64,000 nucleotides of DNA from JBOGCH01 sp051656645 (GCA_051656645.1 JBOGCH010000020.1:1-64000); one strand, 5' to 3'. Shown: positions 53,433 to 63,802, counted from the stretch's first letter. Translations and numbers: made by a program. Notes: generated from the letters alone by a model not told the origin.

Positions 53433-55346
53433 CTACAATTTGTTAAGAACTGACTCAATATACTGTTTTGGTGACATTGAGGTATGTTCTTTAAATACCT
53501 TATAGAATGTTGTATAGTTAGCAAATCCACATTCCTTTGTAAAGTCTTGAGTACGATGAGTGTTACGGCTAATGTGTTCCAAGAAGTAGGTTATCCGTAT
53601 TTGATTTACCCATTGCATTACTGGCATATTGGTGAATTGAAATACTATATCTTGTAATTCTCCCGGTTTTGCGTCGATAATTTGTGAAAGTGTCCGAGCA
53701 GTTAGTGTTAAATCTTTAAATAGCCCTTCCTCTCTCACCTCGTGTTGTAACTGTAAAAATAATTGCTGTCTTTTAATAAATTCAGTTTGTGCATTACTTG
53801 CAGAAGCTTGCGGAGCTTTAAAGTTTGAGTGCAGTTTTGACATAATGCGCGGAATACGTAAGTAAACAGCAAAACGCTTATAATAAACAAAAAGGCTCAA
53901 AACAACAAGGGTGAACACCATTCCTAGCCAGTGGTACAGTTTAACCTTATGCTCTATGGTATCCTCGGGCATAGCACTTTGTACTTTTGTGGTGAGATGT
54001 CTACTAACCTCTTTATTCTTGGTAAGAAACATGTCTTGAAAGAAAATAACAGGTTGTACAGTCCTAAATGCTCTGTCGTATTTGTGACTATTTGCATAAA
54101 AAGTGGATAGTGTATTGTATGCTTCACAAAATGTTTCAAGCATGGTGAAGTTGAACAATTTTGGGATACTCTCTTCTTTGGTTTGTGACAAAAATAATGT
54201 CATATAATCTCTGTTGAGATTATGTAAATGAGCATGCGAAACTGTGATCCCCGATTGTAAAGAGTCAATAGCTGTTTCTGTACGTCCCTGTTTATTAAGA
54301 TATTTTGCAGTTAGGATATATGCTGCTAAGTTTCTTTGAATTGTCTTCACTTCTGCTAACATTACCTCTTGATTGGTAATGTTGTTTTTGATAAATCTCT
54401 GAAAATACACGAATGCATTAATAGAATCACCATATTCCTGAGTGACTAAAGCTTTATAGTACAGGATTGTATTTCGTGTTATTGGCGAAATAGTTGTGTC
54501 TACTTCGGATGTGTCTGATTCTGCGAGAATTGATTTGAAATTGCGTGTATAATAAAGTAACTTATAGTAGTAAGTGTCATCTTTCTTTGTGTCATGGTGC
54601 GATTTACTATACCAAGAATATGCCTTACTGTACGCTCCCATTGCCAAGTAGGCACGTGATATGAGTTTCTCGATGTCCTTGTAAACTTCGGGGGTTGTTC
54701 GGTAGGATGTGTATTTGTATCCGCGTAGCAAATGTTCTAGCGCTTCGCTGTAGTACTTATTTTCAAGCATCCAATTTCCAATGAGTATGTCAGAAACAAA
54801 TACGCCTTTATGATAGCCGTCTTTTCTGAAATAGATAATGGCATCGTTATAGAAATCATAGCGTTGTGTTTGATGATTTGCAAACAGTGCCTCACCTTTT
54901 TTTGCTAAAACGGCTCCTTTAAATTTATTAGATAGTTTAGAGTCTTTTTCTATAATAGAAATCTTTTCAATAAGAGTGTTCGCAATAACTCTATTCTTGG
55001 GTTGTTGCTCTGAAAGTTTTGTTAGAACGCTAATGTGGAATAGATTTAGAGCTATCTTTTGTTCATTGTTTAGAAAGAATGAACGCGTATTGATAAGATT
55101 ATTAAGTAGTTGTGGATCGTTTATTGGATAATAAACAAGGAAAATAGGATCGTCTATGATTTTGTTGCATAGTCTTGAGATGACCTCGTTTATGGAGTGT
55201 GAATAATTTGCATGATCTTCATGTGAAATTGCGGCAAGAGAGTCCAAACTTGCCATGATTTGTGTAATATCAGTATGTGAGTATTTTTTGCTACATCCGG
55301 AGCATGTAACAACCAAAAGAATAATGAAATATTTTAACATGTTCAT
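53433..55346 (-). CDS. membrane-tethered AraC-family regulator, first of a tandem pair
   Basis: 637 residues. Lipobox-like signal peptide (VVTCSGC, Cys18), helical TPR-like sensor (about 25-470), one membrane helix (474-493), then an AraC-type HTH at the C-terminus (about 550-635; TRTLSQIIDAKPGELQDIVFQ and FANYTTFYKVFKEHTSMSPKQYI). Same architecture as the next gene but diverged, so an old duplication. An ATG two codons downstream (55340) is equally possible. A minus-strand -7 box lies just upstream at 55376-55383. Confidence 0.85.
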   Translation of the reverse strand: MNMLKYFIILLVVTCSGCSKKYSHTDITQIMASLDSLAAISHEDHANYSHSINEVISRLCNKIIDDPIFLVYYPINDPQLLNNLINTRSFFLNNEQKIALNLFHISVLTKLSEQQPKNRVIANTLIEKISIIEKDSKLSNKFKGAVLAKKGEALFANHQTQRYDFYNDAIIYFRKDGYHKGVFVSDILIGNWMLENKYYSEALEHLLRGYKYTSYRTTPEVYKDIEKLISRAYLAMGAYSKAYSWYSKSHHDTKKDDTYYYKLLYYTRNFKSILAESDTSEVDTTISPITRNTILYYKALVTQEYGDSINAFVYFQRFIKNNITNQEVMLAEVKTIQRNLAAYILTAKYLNKQGRTETAIDSLQSGITVSHAHLHNLNRDYMTLFLSQTKEESIPKLFNFTMLETFCEAYNTLSTFYANSHKYDRAFRTVQPVIFFQDMFLTKNKEVSRHLTTKVQSAMPEDTIEHKVKLYHWLGMVFTLVVLSLFVYYKRFAVYLRIPRIMSKLHSNFKAPQASASNAQTEFIKRQQLFLQLQHEVREEGLFKDLTLTARTLSQIIDAKPGELQDIVFQFTNMPVMQWVNQIRITYFLEHISRNTHRTQDFTKECGFANYTTFYKVFKEHTSMSPKQYIESVLNKL

Positions 55347-55375
55347 ATCTAGACGCTATCAATCACAAAGATGGA

Positions 55376-55383
55376 CAAATATA
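55376..55383 (-). promoter_or_regulatory. candidate -7 box TATATTTG for the AraC-type pair
   Basis: TAnnTTTG match on the minus strand 30 bases before the start codon of the first regulator. Confidence 0.45.
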
Positions 55384-55492
55384 TATAAAATAACCGACTT
55401 AACATTAGATAAAAAGTTAATAGCGAAATAAAAAAAGATGAAGTGTAGGATAAACACTTTATTACTGATATTTTTGAGGTTAAATAAAGAGT

Positions 55493-56293
55493 ATGATGAG
55501 AGTACGTGTATTGTTAGTGTTATTGTTTATTGTGAGTGGAGGCTATAGTTGGGCACAAAAAGTGGTGTCGTTAGCGCCTAATATAACACATATGCTTATA
55601 GAGCTTGGTGAGGAAGAAAATATAGTAGGGTGTACAAAATATTGTATTACGCAACGTGATATTCCACGAGTGGCTGATGCACTCAATGCCAATGTAGAGC
55701 GCATTGCTGCATTAAAACCCGATTATGTGTTGGCCGGTGGGTTAACGCATCCGCGAATAGTGGCTTCGATTGAGAAAATGGGCATAAAATGTGTGCATAT
55801 GAAGCAACCGGACAGCTTTGACGAGATGTGTGAACAGATGCTGCAAATTGGTAATTATTTGGGGTGTGAGGCTAAGGCGAACGCTTTAAATAAAGAATGT
55901 AACGAGAGGTTAAGTAAACTGTCTTTTACAAAAGGTATGGACAAGAAGAAACGAATGTTTTTACAGTTAAATACCAATCCATTGTATACCATTTTGGGCG
56001 ATAGCTTTCTAGACGATTTTATTAATAAACTGGGTGGTGAGAGTGTGTCACGTAATTTGAAAAGTGGGCAAATATCGGTAGAGTTTGTGTTGAATGCCAA
56101 TCCGGACGTTATCATTGTAACTACCATGGGTGGTTTAGGGCAGAGTGAGGTGGACCGTTGGAAAAAATATGGGATGCTTAAAGCTGTGAAGGCAAAAAAA
56201 GTGTTCCTGGTTGACGAATATGCATTGTGTAGTCCTACACCGCTAACTTTTATTAAAACATTAGAGCATTTATATCAGTTTATTTATGAATAA
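55493..56293 (+). CDS. ABC transporter substrate-binding protein (BtuF/FhuD class)
   Basis: 266 residues, signal peptide (1-21, SWA-QK). Periplasmic-binding-protein type III fold: VVSLAPNITHMLIELGEEENIVGCTKYC start, LKPDYVLAGG, a long backbone helix (about 110-145), NANPDVIIVTTMGG and the final SPTPLTFIKTLEHL helix. The class binds cobalamin, haem or ferric siderophores; the ligand cannot be told and no cobalamin riboswitch precedes it. First gene of a three-gene uptake operon; it overlaps the permease start by 8 bases. Confidence 0.9.
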   Translation: MMRVRVLLVLLFIVSGGYSWAQKVVSLAPNITHMLIELGEEENIVGCTKYCITQRDIPRVADALNANVERIAALKPDYVLAGGLTHPRIVASIEKMGIKCVHMKQPDSFDEMCEQMLQIGNYLGCEAKANALNKECNERLSKLSFTKGMDKKKRMFLQLNTNPLYTILGDSFLDDFINKLGGESVSRNLKSGQISVEFVLNANPDVIIVTTMGGLGQSEVDRWKKYGMLKAVKAKKVFLVDEYALCSPTPLTFIKTLEHLYQFIYE

Positions 56294-57305
56294 CAAGCAA
56301 TATCTTTCTTGGCTGACTATTTTGATAGCCTTACTCTTTATGACTTTTGTTGCCGTTTTATTGAGCTTAAAGATAGGGGAGGTGAGCTACACGTGGGTTG
56401 AGTTATGGGAAGCGCTGGTTGGAGGAAATGAAGAACTTGACTTTAAGCGAGAAATACTTTTGAAATTGCGTTTACCACGTGTGTTACTCGGGTTTACTGT
56501 TGGAGCGGCACTTAGTATTGCCGGAGTTGTATTGCAGGGTTTATTTAGAAATCCACTTGTAGAGCCATATACCTTGGGAATTTCCGGAGGTGCATCGGTA
56601 GCTATCGCAGTGACAATTGTTGGATCGGCCGAACTTATGTTTGGCGAGTTGACTCTGCCACTGATGGGATTCATTGGTGCAGCAGTGACTGTTTTTTTTG
56701 TATACAAACTTGCCCTAAGCAGGGAACGAGTCCAGATACAAACATTATTACTAACGGGGGTAATGATAAGTTTTATATCATCTTCGGTAATGATGCTGTT
56801 ATTGTCTCTTGCTAGACATGAAAAGTTGCAGGGTATTCTTTTTTGGACAATGGGTGGATTAAATGAAAGCCGAATGAACTTGATACTACTGTTGTGCGGC
56901 ATTACCATAGTAGCTTTTTTGCTTGTAATGTATTTTGCGCCAATGTTAAATGGCTTACGTTTAGGGATGGATCGTGCTACTCAGTTGGGAATAAACACGG
57001 AGAAAAGTGTCCGGTTGTTGTTTCTTTTAAGCTCTCTATTAACGGGATTATGTGTTTCATTAGTCGGGGTGATTGGCTTTGTAGGCTTAATTATACCACA
57101 AATGATGCGTTTATTAGTTGGAGGAGATTTTCGGATATTATTACCTACTGCTTTTCTGGGTGGAGGTATTTTTTTGATACTATGCGATATTTTTGCACGC
57201 GTAATTATTTCGCCCAATGAGCTACCTATTGGTGTGGTTACCGGTATTATTGGAGGAGTGATTTTTGTTGTTTTAATGTCCAATATGAAAAAGGAAAAAG
57301 TATAA
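56286..57305 (+). CDS. FecCD/BtuC-type ABC permease
   Basis: 339 residues with about ten membrane helices. Family motifs are clear: LRLPRVLLGFTVGAALSIAGVVLQGLFRNPLVEPYTLGIS in outline near residues 60-100, and the coupling-helix region GFVGLIIPQMMRLLVGGDFRILLPTAFLGG near 260-290. It forms the membrane channel with the ATPase encoded next. Its TAA overlaps the ATG of that gene by one base. Confidence 0.95.
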   Translation: MNNKQYLSWLTILIALLFMTFVAVLLSLKIGEVSYTWVELWEALVGGNEELDFKREILLKLRLPRVLLGFTVGAALSIAGVVLQGLFRNPLVEPYTLGISGGASVAIAVTIVGSAELMFGELTLPLMGFIGAAVTVFFVYKLALSRERVQIQTLLLTGVMISFISSSVMMLLLSLARHEKLQGILFWTMGGLNESRMNLILLLCGITIVAFLLVMYFAPMLNGLRLGMDRATQLGINTEKSVRLLFLLSSLLTGLCVSLVGVIGFVGLIIPQMMRLLVGGDFRILLPTAFLGGGIFLILCDIFARVIISPNELPIGVVTGIIGGVIFVVLMSNMKKEKV

Positions 57306-58117
57306 TGAATAGCGTTTTAGCTGTAGAAAACCTTGATGCCGGATATGTATCGGGTTTTTCAATAAAGGACATTAATTTTGCAGTCAAAGAAGGAGAGTTT
57401 GTCTCTGTTATAGGTCCCAATGGTGCCGGGAAAAGTACGTTGTTTAAAACACTAACGGGCTTATTGCGCCCAACTTCGGGCAAAATATTATTGAACGATA
57501 GTCCTGTGGACTCTTTGTCCATTAAGGAACGCGCTCGACGCGTAGCGATAGTAAATCAGCGTGTGGATGCCGGGGATATGCGTGTTGAGGAGTACGTAAT
57601 GCTTGGACGATTGCCTTATAGAAAGCCATTTCAGTTTTTAGAGAGTGATGAGGACTATGCTGTGGTTACAGAGTCAATGGAACTAGCGGGTATTGCGCAC
57701 AAAAGGGAGATACCTATGTATGCTTTGAGTGGTGGGGAGCAGCAACTTGCGGCAGTTGCGCGCGCTTTAGCGCAGCAAACTTCCATATTGTTGTTAGATG
57801 AGCCAACATCGAGCTTGGATATATGCCACCAAATGAATGTATTGAATTTGTTACAGCGATTAAACAAGGAGAAACATCTTACTGTGGTATTAATAATCCA
57901 TGATTTGAATTTGGCAAGCGAATATAGTGATCGACTTATTTTACTAAATGAAGGAACAGTGCACAAGATTGGAATGCCAGAGGAGGTTTTAACTTATGAA
58001 AATATTGAACAAGTTTATAAGAGTTTAGTACTTACCCATAAAAGTCCTATTACCGGAAAACCGTTTATTTTTCCTATTTCAGCTCAAACCATGGAGAAAT
58101 ATAATAAAGATATGTAA
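57305..58117 (+). CDS. FecE/BtuD-type ABC transporter ATPase
   Basis: 270 residues. Walker A GPNGAGKST, Q-loop in IVNQRVDAGDM, signature LSGGEQQLAAVARALAQ, Walker B LLLDEPTSSLD and switch His in IIHDLNLA. Powers import of the chelate bound by the first gene's product. The operon may extend into the RND efflux genes, which begin 83 bases later, but those probably have their own promoter. Confidence 0.95.
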   Translation: MNSVLAVENLDAGYVSGFSIKDINFAVKEGEFVSVIGPNGAGKSTLFKTLTGLLRPTSGKILLNDSPVDSLSIKERARRVAIVNQRVDAGDMRVEEYVMLGRLPYRKPFQFLESDEDYAVVTESMELAGIAHKREIPMYALSGGEQQLAAVARALAQQTSILLLDEPTSSLDICHQMNVLNLLQRLNKEKHLTVVLIIHDLNLASEYSDRLILLNEGTVHKIGMPEEVLTYENIEQVYKSLVLTHKSPITGKPFIFPISAQTMEKYNKDM

Positions 58118-58200
58118 ATATTTATAACAAACTTTTAGCTATTGGCATACAATTTGTTAAGAGTTAGTGAATTATAAAAATAAACATATATTATAGTACA

Positions 58201-59484
58201 ATGAGAAGGAGAGTCATGATGTTTATATCAGCATTGTTCCTGCCTTGTATGCTTTCTGCGCAAACTACTGAGCAGAAGCTAACTTTGAAGCAGGCTGCAG
58301 ACTATGCTATTGAACACAATAAGGAATTACAAGTATCACGGAAGAATGTTGATTTGTACCGACAAAAGGTGACTGAAGCCATATCGCAGGGATTGCCACA
58401 AGTGGGCGGTAAGGTGAATTACTCAACAAATTTTGGAGAAAAGTTAGACTTGGGAGGTATGAGCCGGACCCTCGAGGATCAAGCAGCTGCAACATTATCG
58501 GTTAGTCAATTAATTTTTAGTGGGCAATGGATTGTAGGCGTTCAAACCAGTAAAATTGCTGAGAGGATGAATATGCAGCAGGTGGATCTAACCGAACTGG
58601 ATATTATTGAAACGGTTTATAACTCGTATTACACCATTTTAGTAGCTGAACGTACTCTGGAGATACTAAAGCAAAATTTAGACAACATGGAAGATGTGTT
58701 GAAACACACAGAAAACATGTACAAGGCCGGAGTATCAGAGATTACCGACGTAGACCAGATTCGTATAACTGTTGGCCAACTTCAAAACAGTTATTTATCT
58801 ACAGAACGTACTTTAGATGTTAACTACAATCTATTACGTATTCAATTAGGTTTCCAAGCGGGAACACCAATACAATTAACCCAAACTTTAGCAGATTTCC
58901 TTGATAGCGGCGACTATGTGCGTTTAGCTGTAAAACAATTTGAGATTGAGAATAATGCTCAGTATCAGTTAATGAATACACAAGAGAAATTAAAGGACAA
59001 AATGGTAGGCTTAAAACGTTGGACGTATGCTCCTACTATTGGCGCTAGCTACTCATACCAATACCAAATAAAAGAAGGAGGTTTTCTAAACGTGCCTCAT
59101 TCGGCTTCAGTGGTTATGGAGGTTCCTATATTCTCAGGATTCCAACGTAAAGCAGCCTTGCAACAGGCAAAAATAGAGTTGTCCCAAACAACTTTAAGCA
59201 AGGAACTGTTAACAGATCAGTTGAATTTACAAAATAACCAATTCCAGTATCAACTTAAGAATGCTATAGAAAACTATAACTTGCAAAAAACAAATATTGA
59301 TGTGGCTAAACGTGTGTTGAGCAACATACAACATAAGTTTGAGCATGGTGTAGCATCTAGTTTGGACATGACGCAAGCAAATAACAACTATTTGCAAGCC
59401 GAAAACAACTACAATAGTGCATGTTTGAATCTATTACAGGCACAAACAAACATAGAGAAATTATATAATATATTGAATCAGTAA
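58201..59484 (+). CDS. TolC-family outer-membrane efflux protein
   Basis: 427 residues with a signal peptide (1-20, MLSA-QT) and two outer-membrane efflux-protein repeats (about 25-220 and 245-425) made of long coiled helices (LTLKQAADYAIEHNKELQVSRKNVDLYRQKV start; NYLQAENNYNSACLNLLQAQTNIEKLYNIL end in outline). Forms the exit duct of the tripartite pump whose other parts follow. Gap to the next gene is 12 bases. Confidence 0.93.
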   Translation: MRRRVMMFISALFLPCMLSAQTTEQKLTLKQAADYAIEHNKELQVSRKNVDLYRQKVTEAISQGLPQVGGKVNYSTNFGEKLDLGGMSRTLEDQAAATLSVSQLIFSGQWIVGVQTSKIAERMNMQQVDLTELDIIETVYNSYYTILVAERTLEILKQNLDNMEDVLKHTENMYKAGVSEITDVDQIRITVGQLQNSYLSTERTLDVNYNLLRIQLGFQAGTPIQLTQTLADFLDSGDYVRLAVKQFEIENNAQYQLMNTQEKLKDKMVGLKRWTYAPTIGASYSYQYQIKEGGFLNVPHSASVVMEVPIFSGFQRKAALQQAKIELSQTTLSKELLTDQLNLQNNQFQYQLKNAIENYNLQKTNIDVAKRVLSNIQHKFEHGVASSLDMTQANNNYLQAENNYNSACLNLLQAQTNIEKLYNILNQ

Positions 59485-59496
59485 ATAGCGGAAAGA

Positions 59497-60534
59497 ATGA
59501 ATAAGTTAAAACAAATATCCGTTTACTCCTTAGTTTTTATTCTTGCAGCAGCATGTTCAGGAAAAAAAGAAGAAGTTGTTGTAAAAGAGGACCAAAGAAC
59601 CCCTGTAAAGGTTTTAAAACTAGAGAAACAAAATATAGCGAAGACATTAGAATATAATGCGAATCTTGTTGCTGATGAGGAAGTGTTTTATGCTCCTGCA
59701 TCACCAGGTCGTATTGAGAAAATCTATGTGGAAGTAGGTGACCAAATTAAAAAAGGCCAATTATTGGTAGAGATGGACCAAACACAGCTAATCCAAGCAG
59801 AGGTTCAGTACCTAAACCAAAAAGCAGAGTTTAACCGAGCTAAGTTGCTGGATGAAACCGGTAGTATTTCAAAGCAAAATTACGATGCTTTGGAGGCAGC
59901 CTATAAAGTAGCTAAAGCTAACTATGACTATTTGAAGGATAATACCAAACTATTGGCTCCTTTTAATGGTGTTGTTACAGGTAAATATTATGAGAATGGT
60001 GAGATGTATATGTCATCGCCGGTTGGAGGTGCATCTAAAGCATCAATCATTACCATTCAAAAAATAAATCCTTTGAAAGCCTATGTAAGTTTGTCAGAAA
60101 GTTATTATCCTAGCATAGCTAAAGGAACAAAAGTATCTTTAAGAAACAATATCTTCCCTGACAAAGCGTTTGATGGAAGTGTAAATATTAAATATCCTAC
60201 AGTTGATCCAAGTAGCCGCACATTTACCGTAGAGGTGAAAATACCAAATAACGAAATGACACTACGTCCGGGTATGTTTGGATCTGTTAATTTCTTTGTA
60301 GGCGAGACTGATGCGATTGTTGTACCTGCGTTAGCAGTATTAAAACTACAAGGCTCAAATCAGCGCTATGTGTTTTTAAATAACAATGGTAAAGCTAAGC
60401 GTGTAGAGGTAACATTAGGTCGTCGTTTTGATGATCAGGTAGAAATTGTTTCTGACCAGATCCAAGAAGGTGATGAACTAATTGTAGTTGGACAAGCTCG
60501 CTTAATTGACGGTAGTGTACTAAATGTACAATAA
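59497..60534 (+). CDS. RND efflux periplasmic adaptor (membrane fusion lipoprotein)
   Basis: 345 residues, lipoprotein signal peptide (FILAAAC, lipobox Cys near 20). HlyD/AcrA layout: barrel-sandwich hybrid split around an alpha-hairpin (AEVQYLNQKAEFNRAKLLDETGSISKQNYDALEAAYKVAKANYDYLK in outline, about 100-150), beta-barrel and membrane-proximal domains (about 190-345). Connects the RND pump to the TolC-like duct. Confidence 0.94.
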   Translation: MNKLKQISVYSLVFILAAACSGKKEEVVVKEDQRTPVKVLKLEKQNIAKTLEYNANLVADEEVFYAPASPGRIEKIYVEVGDQIKKGQLLVEMDQTQLIQAEVQYLNQKAEFNRAKLLDETGSISKQNYDALEAAYKVAKANYDYLKDNTKLLAPFNGVVTGKYYENGEMYMSSPVGGASKASIITIQKINPLKAYVSLSESYYPSIAKGTKVSLRNNIFPDKAFDGSVNIKYPTVDPSSRTFTVEVKIPNNEMTLRPGMFGSVNFFVGETDAIVVPALAVLKLQGSNQRYVFLNNNGKAKRVEVTLGRRFDDQVEIVSDQIQEGDELIVVGQARLIDGSVLNVQ

Positions 60535-60569
60535 GTGCCGTGCAACGCTAATTTTTAAGGAATAACAAA

Positions 60570-63500
60570 ATGAGTATATTTACAAATGCCGTAGAGAAAC
60601 CGATAACCACGCTGATGTTGTTTGTCGGAATCATGGTAGTGGGTATTTTTGCGTTAGTGCAGCTACCCATAGACCAATATCCACAGATGGACCCTCCCTA
60701 TCTGTCGGTAATGACCTCTTACCCCGGTGCCAATGCTGCCGATATTGAGGAAAACGTGACAAAGATTTTGGAGGATCAGCTTAACTCAGTTGAGGATTTG
60801 AAGGAAATGAACTCAACATCCTACGATAACCTTTCTGTGGTTTCGTTGGAGTTTGAGTGGGATACAAACCTTGACGAAGCGGCCAATGATGTGCGCGATG
60901 CAATTGACAAGGCAATGGATAAATTGCCAGACAATATTGACCGACCATCCCTGTTGAAGTTTAACACTTCAATGATGCCTATCATTATGTACGCTGTGCG
61001 TGCAAATGAGTCTTATGCAGGACTTGACCGTATTATTGACGATAAGATTATTAACCGTCTAAACCGTATTGACGGGATTGCAGCAGTAAACTTTGTAGGA
61101 GCTCCAAAACGTGTTGTTTATGTGGATTTAGATCCTAACAAATTGGATGCTTATAATCTTACCATAGAACAAATTGGTAATATCTTAAAAGCAGAGAACC
61201 AGGATTTACCTGCGGGTAGTATCAAAATGGGGCTTATGGACTACCAGTTGCGTGTAGAAGGCGAGTTTGAAGAGAGTGAAATGATTAAGAATGTGGTGGT
61301 AAGTAATAAAAATGGGAAAACCATTTTTATGAGAGACATTGCCATGGTGCGAGATACTATCAAAGATATAGCGTTAGAGCATCAAATTAATCGTCAGGAC
61401 GGTGGGGTTATCATGGTAACCAAGCAGAGTGGATCCAACTCAGTAGCCATTGCAAAAAGAGTAAGAGCCGAAATGGAAGAGATTAAAAAAGAACTTCCTG
61501 CCGATATCCGTTTAGATGTATTGAACGACTCTTCGGACTTTATTGTACGTTCCATAAATAACCTTTCGGACTCACTTCAATACGCATTACTATTTGTAAT
61601 CCTTGTAGTGTTAGTGTTCCTCGGTCGCTGGCGCGCAACTTTTATCATTGCGCTTACCATTCCAATCTCTTTAGTTGTTGCGTTTATTTACTTATACGTA
61701 ACGGGCGAGTCTCTTAACGTTATCTCTCTGTCGTCTCTATCCATTGCCATTGGTATGGTTGTGGATGATGCTATTGTGGTTTTGGAAAATATCACAAAAC
61801 ACATTGAGCGTGGTAGTGCTCCGCGCGAGGCAGCAAAATATGGAACTAATGAGGTTTGGTTATCCGTAATTGTAACAACATTAGTAACTATTGCAGTATT
61901 CTTCCCATTGACGTTGGTAACAGGGATGACAGGTATTCTATTTAAACAGTTAGGATGGATTATTTGTATCACGGTAACAACATCAACGCTTACAGCCTTG
62001 ACGTTAACACCGATGTTATCATCACAATTACTTAAACTGCAAGATAATAAAGACAAGAAAAAGAAAACACATAGATTTAGCTATGACAATACAGTAATTC
62101 GCTTTCTAGATATTCTTGACGGATTATATGAGCGTTTAATACGTTGGTCATTGCATCATAAAACCTTTATTCTGTTAGTTGCAGCTGCAATCTTCGCAGG
62201 TTCAATATACCTGGCTCGTTTCATCAGTACGGACTTTATGCCGCAAAATGATGAGGGTTCAATGAGTGTATACGTAAAACTTCAAACGGGTCAGCGCGTT
62301 GAAGAAACAAAACGTATTGCATTACAAATAGACTCCATGATGCGTGCCAACTATCCGGAAATGCAACAAATCAACCTTTCTTACGGTAGTGAAGATGAAA
62401 ATGCAGGTTTTGCATCTCTATTCAATAAAACAGGAAGCAACATGATTAATATTCGTGTTAAACTGAAAAACTTAGAGGATAGAGAGCGCAGTGTATTTGA
62501 AATTGCCGATGATTTGCGTGACAGATTGCGTGATGTGCCGGATATTCTTGTATATGGTGTTAAAACATCAAGTAACTCAATGAGTGGTAACAGTGTGGAT
62601 GTTGAGGTTATGGGATATGACTTTGAAACAACCAACCGCATCGCTGCCGAATTGAAACAACGTATGCAAGGAATTAAAGGAGCTGAGGATATTCAGATAA
62701 GTCGTGATGACGATAAGCCTGAGTTGCAGCTATTCCTTGATCAACAAAAGATTTCCGAACACGGACTTACCACAGCTGAGGTGGCAAGTGCAATCCGTAA
62801 TAGAGTGTATGGATTTAAACCTACCAAATATAAAGAGGGTGGGGAAGAGTACGATATCATTGTACGTTTACATGAAAACTACAGAAACTCTATTACCGAA
62901 GTTGAGAATATGTTTATTACTAATGCTCAAGGAAAGAAAATCCGCGTAAAAGAGCTTGGTGAGATTAAAGAATATTGGTCGCCACCAAACATTGAGCGTA
63001 AAAGTAAACAACGTATGGTTAAAGTGTCTATAACGCCTGCTCGTGGAGCTTCAATGGGTGATATAGCAAGTGCTGCTCAAGCAGAAATTAACCAATTGCA
63101 GGATGTACCTCAAGAGGTGTCTATTTATATTGGAGGTAGCTTTGAGGACCAACAGGAATCATTCCAATCCCTAATTATGTTGATGGTTTTATCAATATTC
63201 TTAGTTTACATTGTAATGGCTTCGCAGTTTGAGTCGTTCAAAATGCCTTTCATTATCATGATGTCTATTCCGTTTGCCTTTACGGGTGTGGTTCTTGCTC
63301 TGCTAATAACAAATACAACGTTGAGTGTTGTTGCAGCGCTAGGTGCCGTAATGTTAATTGGTATTGTAACTAAAAATGGTATTGTACTTATTGACTTTAT
63401 CAACTTAATGCGCGAGCGTGGAGTTCGTCTATACGATGCCATATCTCAGGCATGTCGTTCTCGTTTACGTCCGGTATTAATGACTGCATTAACCACTATT

Positions 63501-63740
63501 CTTGGTATGGTGCCAATGGCATTGAGTGTTGGTGAGGGGTCTGAAACATGGAAACCTATGGGTATCGCCGTTATTGGTGGTATGATCTTCTCAACAATCA
63601 TCACCATGGTTATTGTTCCGGTATTCTATGCTGCAATTGACCGTAGCGGTAGTCGCGATAAGAAAAAGAATCTAAGTAAACAGTATAAGTTTATGCAGGA
63701 TTTTGATCCTAAGGATTTGGAAAAAATCTCTAATAAATGA
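60570..63740 (+). CDS. RND-family efflux pump (AcrB/HAE1 type)
   Basis: 1056 residues, twelve membrane helices, two large periplasmic loops (about 35-335 and 560-870). TM4 carries the proton-relay Asp pair in AIGMVVDDAIVVLENI, with the matching motif LIGIVTKNGIVLIDFINL in TM10; GXXXD-type RND signatures follow. HAE1-type pumps export hydrophobic drugs and amphiphiles; there are no metal-specific motifs. Last complete gene of the efflux operon. Confidence 0.95.
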   Translation: MSIFTNAVEKPITTLMLFVGIMVVGIFALVQLPIDQYPQMDPPYLSVMTSYPGANAADIEENVTKILEDQLNSVEDLKEMNSTSYDNLSVVSLEFEWDTNLDEAANDVRDAIDKAMDKLPDNIDRPSLLKFNTSMMPIIMYAVRANESYAGLDRIIDDKIINRLNRIDGIAAVNFVGAPKRVVYVDLDPNKLDAYNLTIEQIGNILKAENQDLPAGSIKMGLMDYQLRVEGEFEESEMIKNVVVSNKNGKTIFMRDIAMVRDTIKDIALEHQINRQDGGVIMVTKQSGSNSVAIAKRVRAEMEEIKKELPADIRLDVLNDSSDFIVRSINNLSDSLQYALLFVILVVLVFLGRWRATFIIALTIPISLVVAFIYLYVTGESLNVISLSSLSIAIGMVVDDAIVVLENITKHIERGSAPREAAKYGTNEVWLSVIVTTLVTIAVFFPLTLVTGMTGILFKQLGWIICITVTTSTLTALTLTPMLSSQLLKLQDNKDKKKKTHRFSYDNTVIRFLDILDGLYERLIRWSLHHKTFILLVAAAIFAGSIYLARFISTDFMPQNDEGSMSVYVKLQTGQRVEETKRIALQIDSMMRANYPEMQQINLSYGSEDENAGFASLFNKTGSNMINIRVKLKNLEDRERSVFEIADDLRDRLRDVPDILVYGVKTSSNSMSGNSVDVEVMGYDFETTNRIAAELKQRMQGIKGAEDIQISRDDDKPELQLFLDQQKISEHGLTTAEVASAIRNRVYGFKPTKYKEGGEEYDIIVRLHENYRNSITEVENMFITNAQGKKIRVKELGEIKEYWSPPNIERKSKQRMVKVSITPARGASMGDIASAAQAEINQLQDVPQEVSIYIGGSFEDQQESFQSLIMLMVLSIFLVYIVMASQFESFKMPFIIMMSIPFAFTGVVLALLITNTTLSVVAALGAVMLIGIVTKNGIVLIDFINLMRERGVRLYDAISQACRSRLRPVLMTALTTILGMVPMALSVGEGSETWKPMGIAVIGGMIFSTIITMVIVPVFYAAIDRSGSRDKKKNLSKQYKFMQDFDPKDLEKISNK

Positions 63741-63749
63741 AGAGCAAAG

Positions 63750-63772
63750 GAGGGTGGGGAAAATAAACTCCC
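63750..63772 (+). other. G-rich hairpin between the pump and the next gene
   Basis: GGTGGGGA and TCCCTACC (one wobble) can pair around AAATAAAC, 30-odd bases before the next ATG. There is no T-tract, so it is more likely an mRNA-processing or stability element than a terminator. Confidence 0.35.
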
Positions 63773-63802
63773 TACCATCCACAATAATTAAACTTTGTAT
63801 AG

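Noticed and set aside
55380..55492. Cobalamin riboswitch before the ABC uptake operon
   Set aside because: The leader is short and AT-rich, and I see no B12-box or the expected set of stems, so the ligand remains undetermined.
56387..56908. 173-codon minus-strand frame opposite the FecCD permease
   Set aside because: Antisense shadow of a conserved permease; the translation is low-complexity and has no domain.
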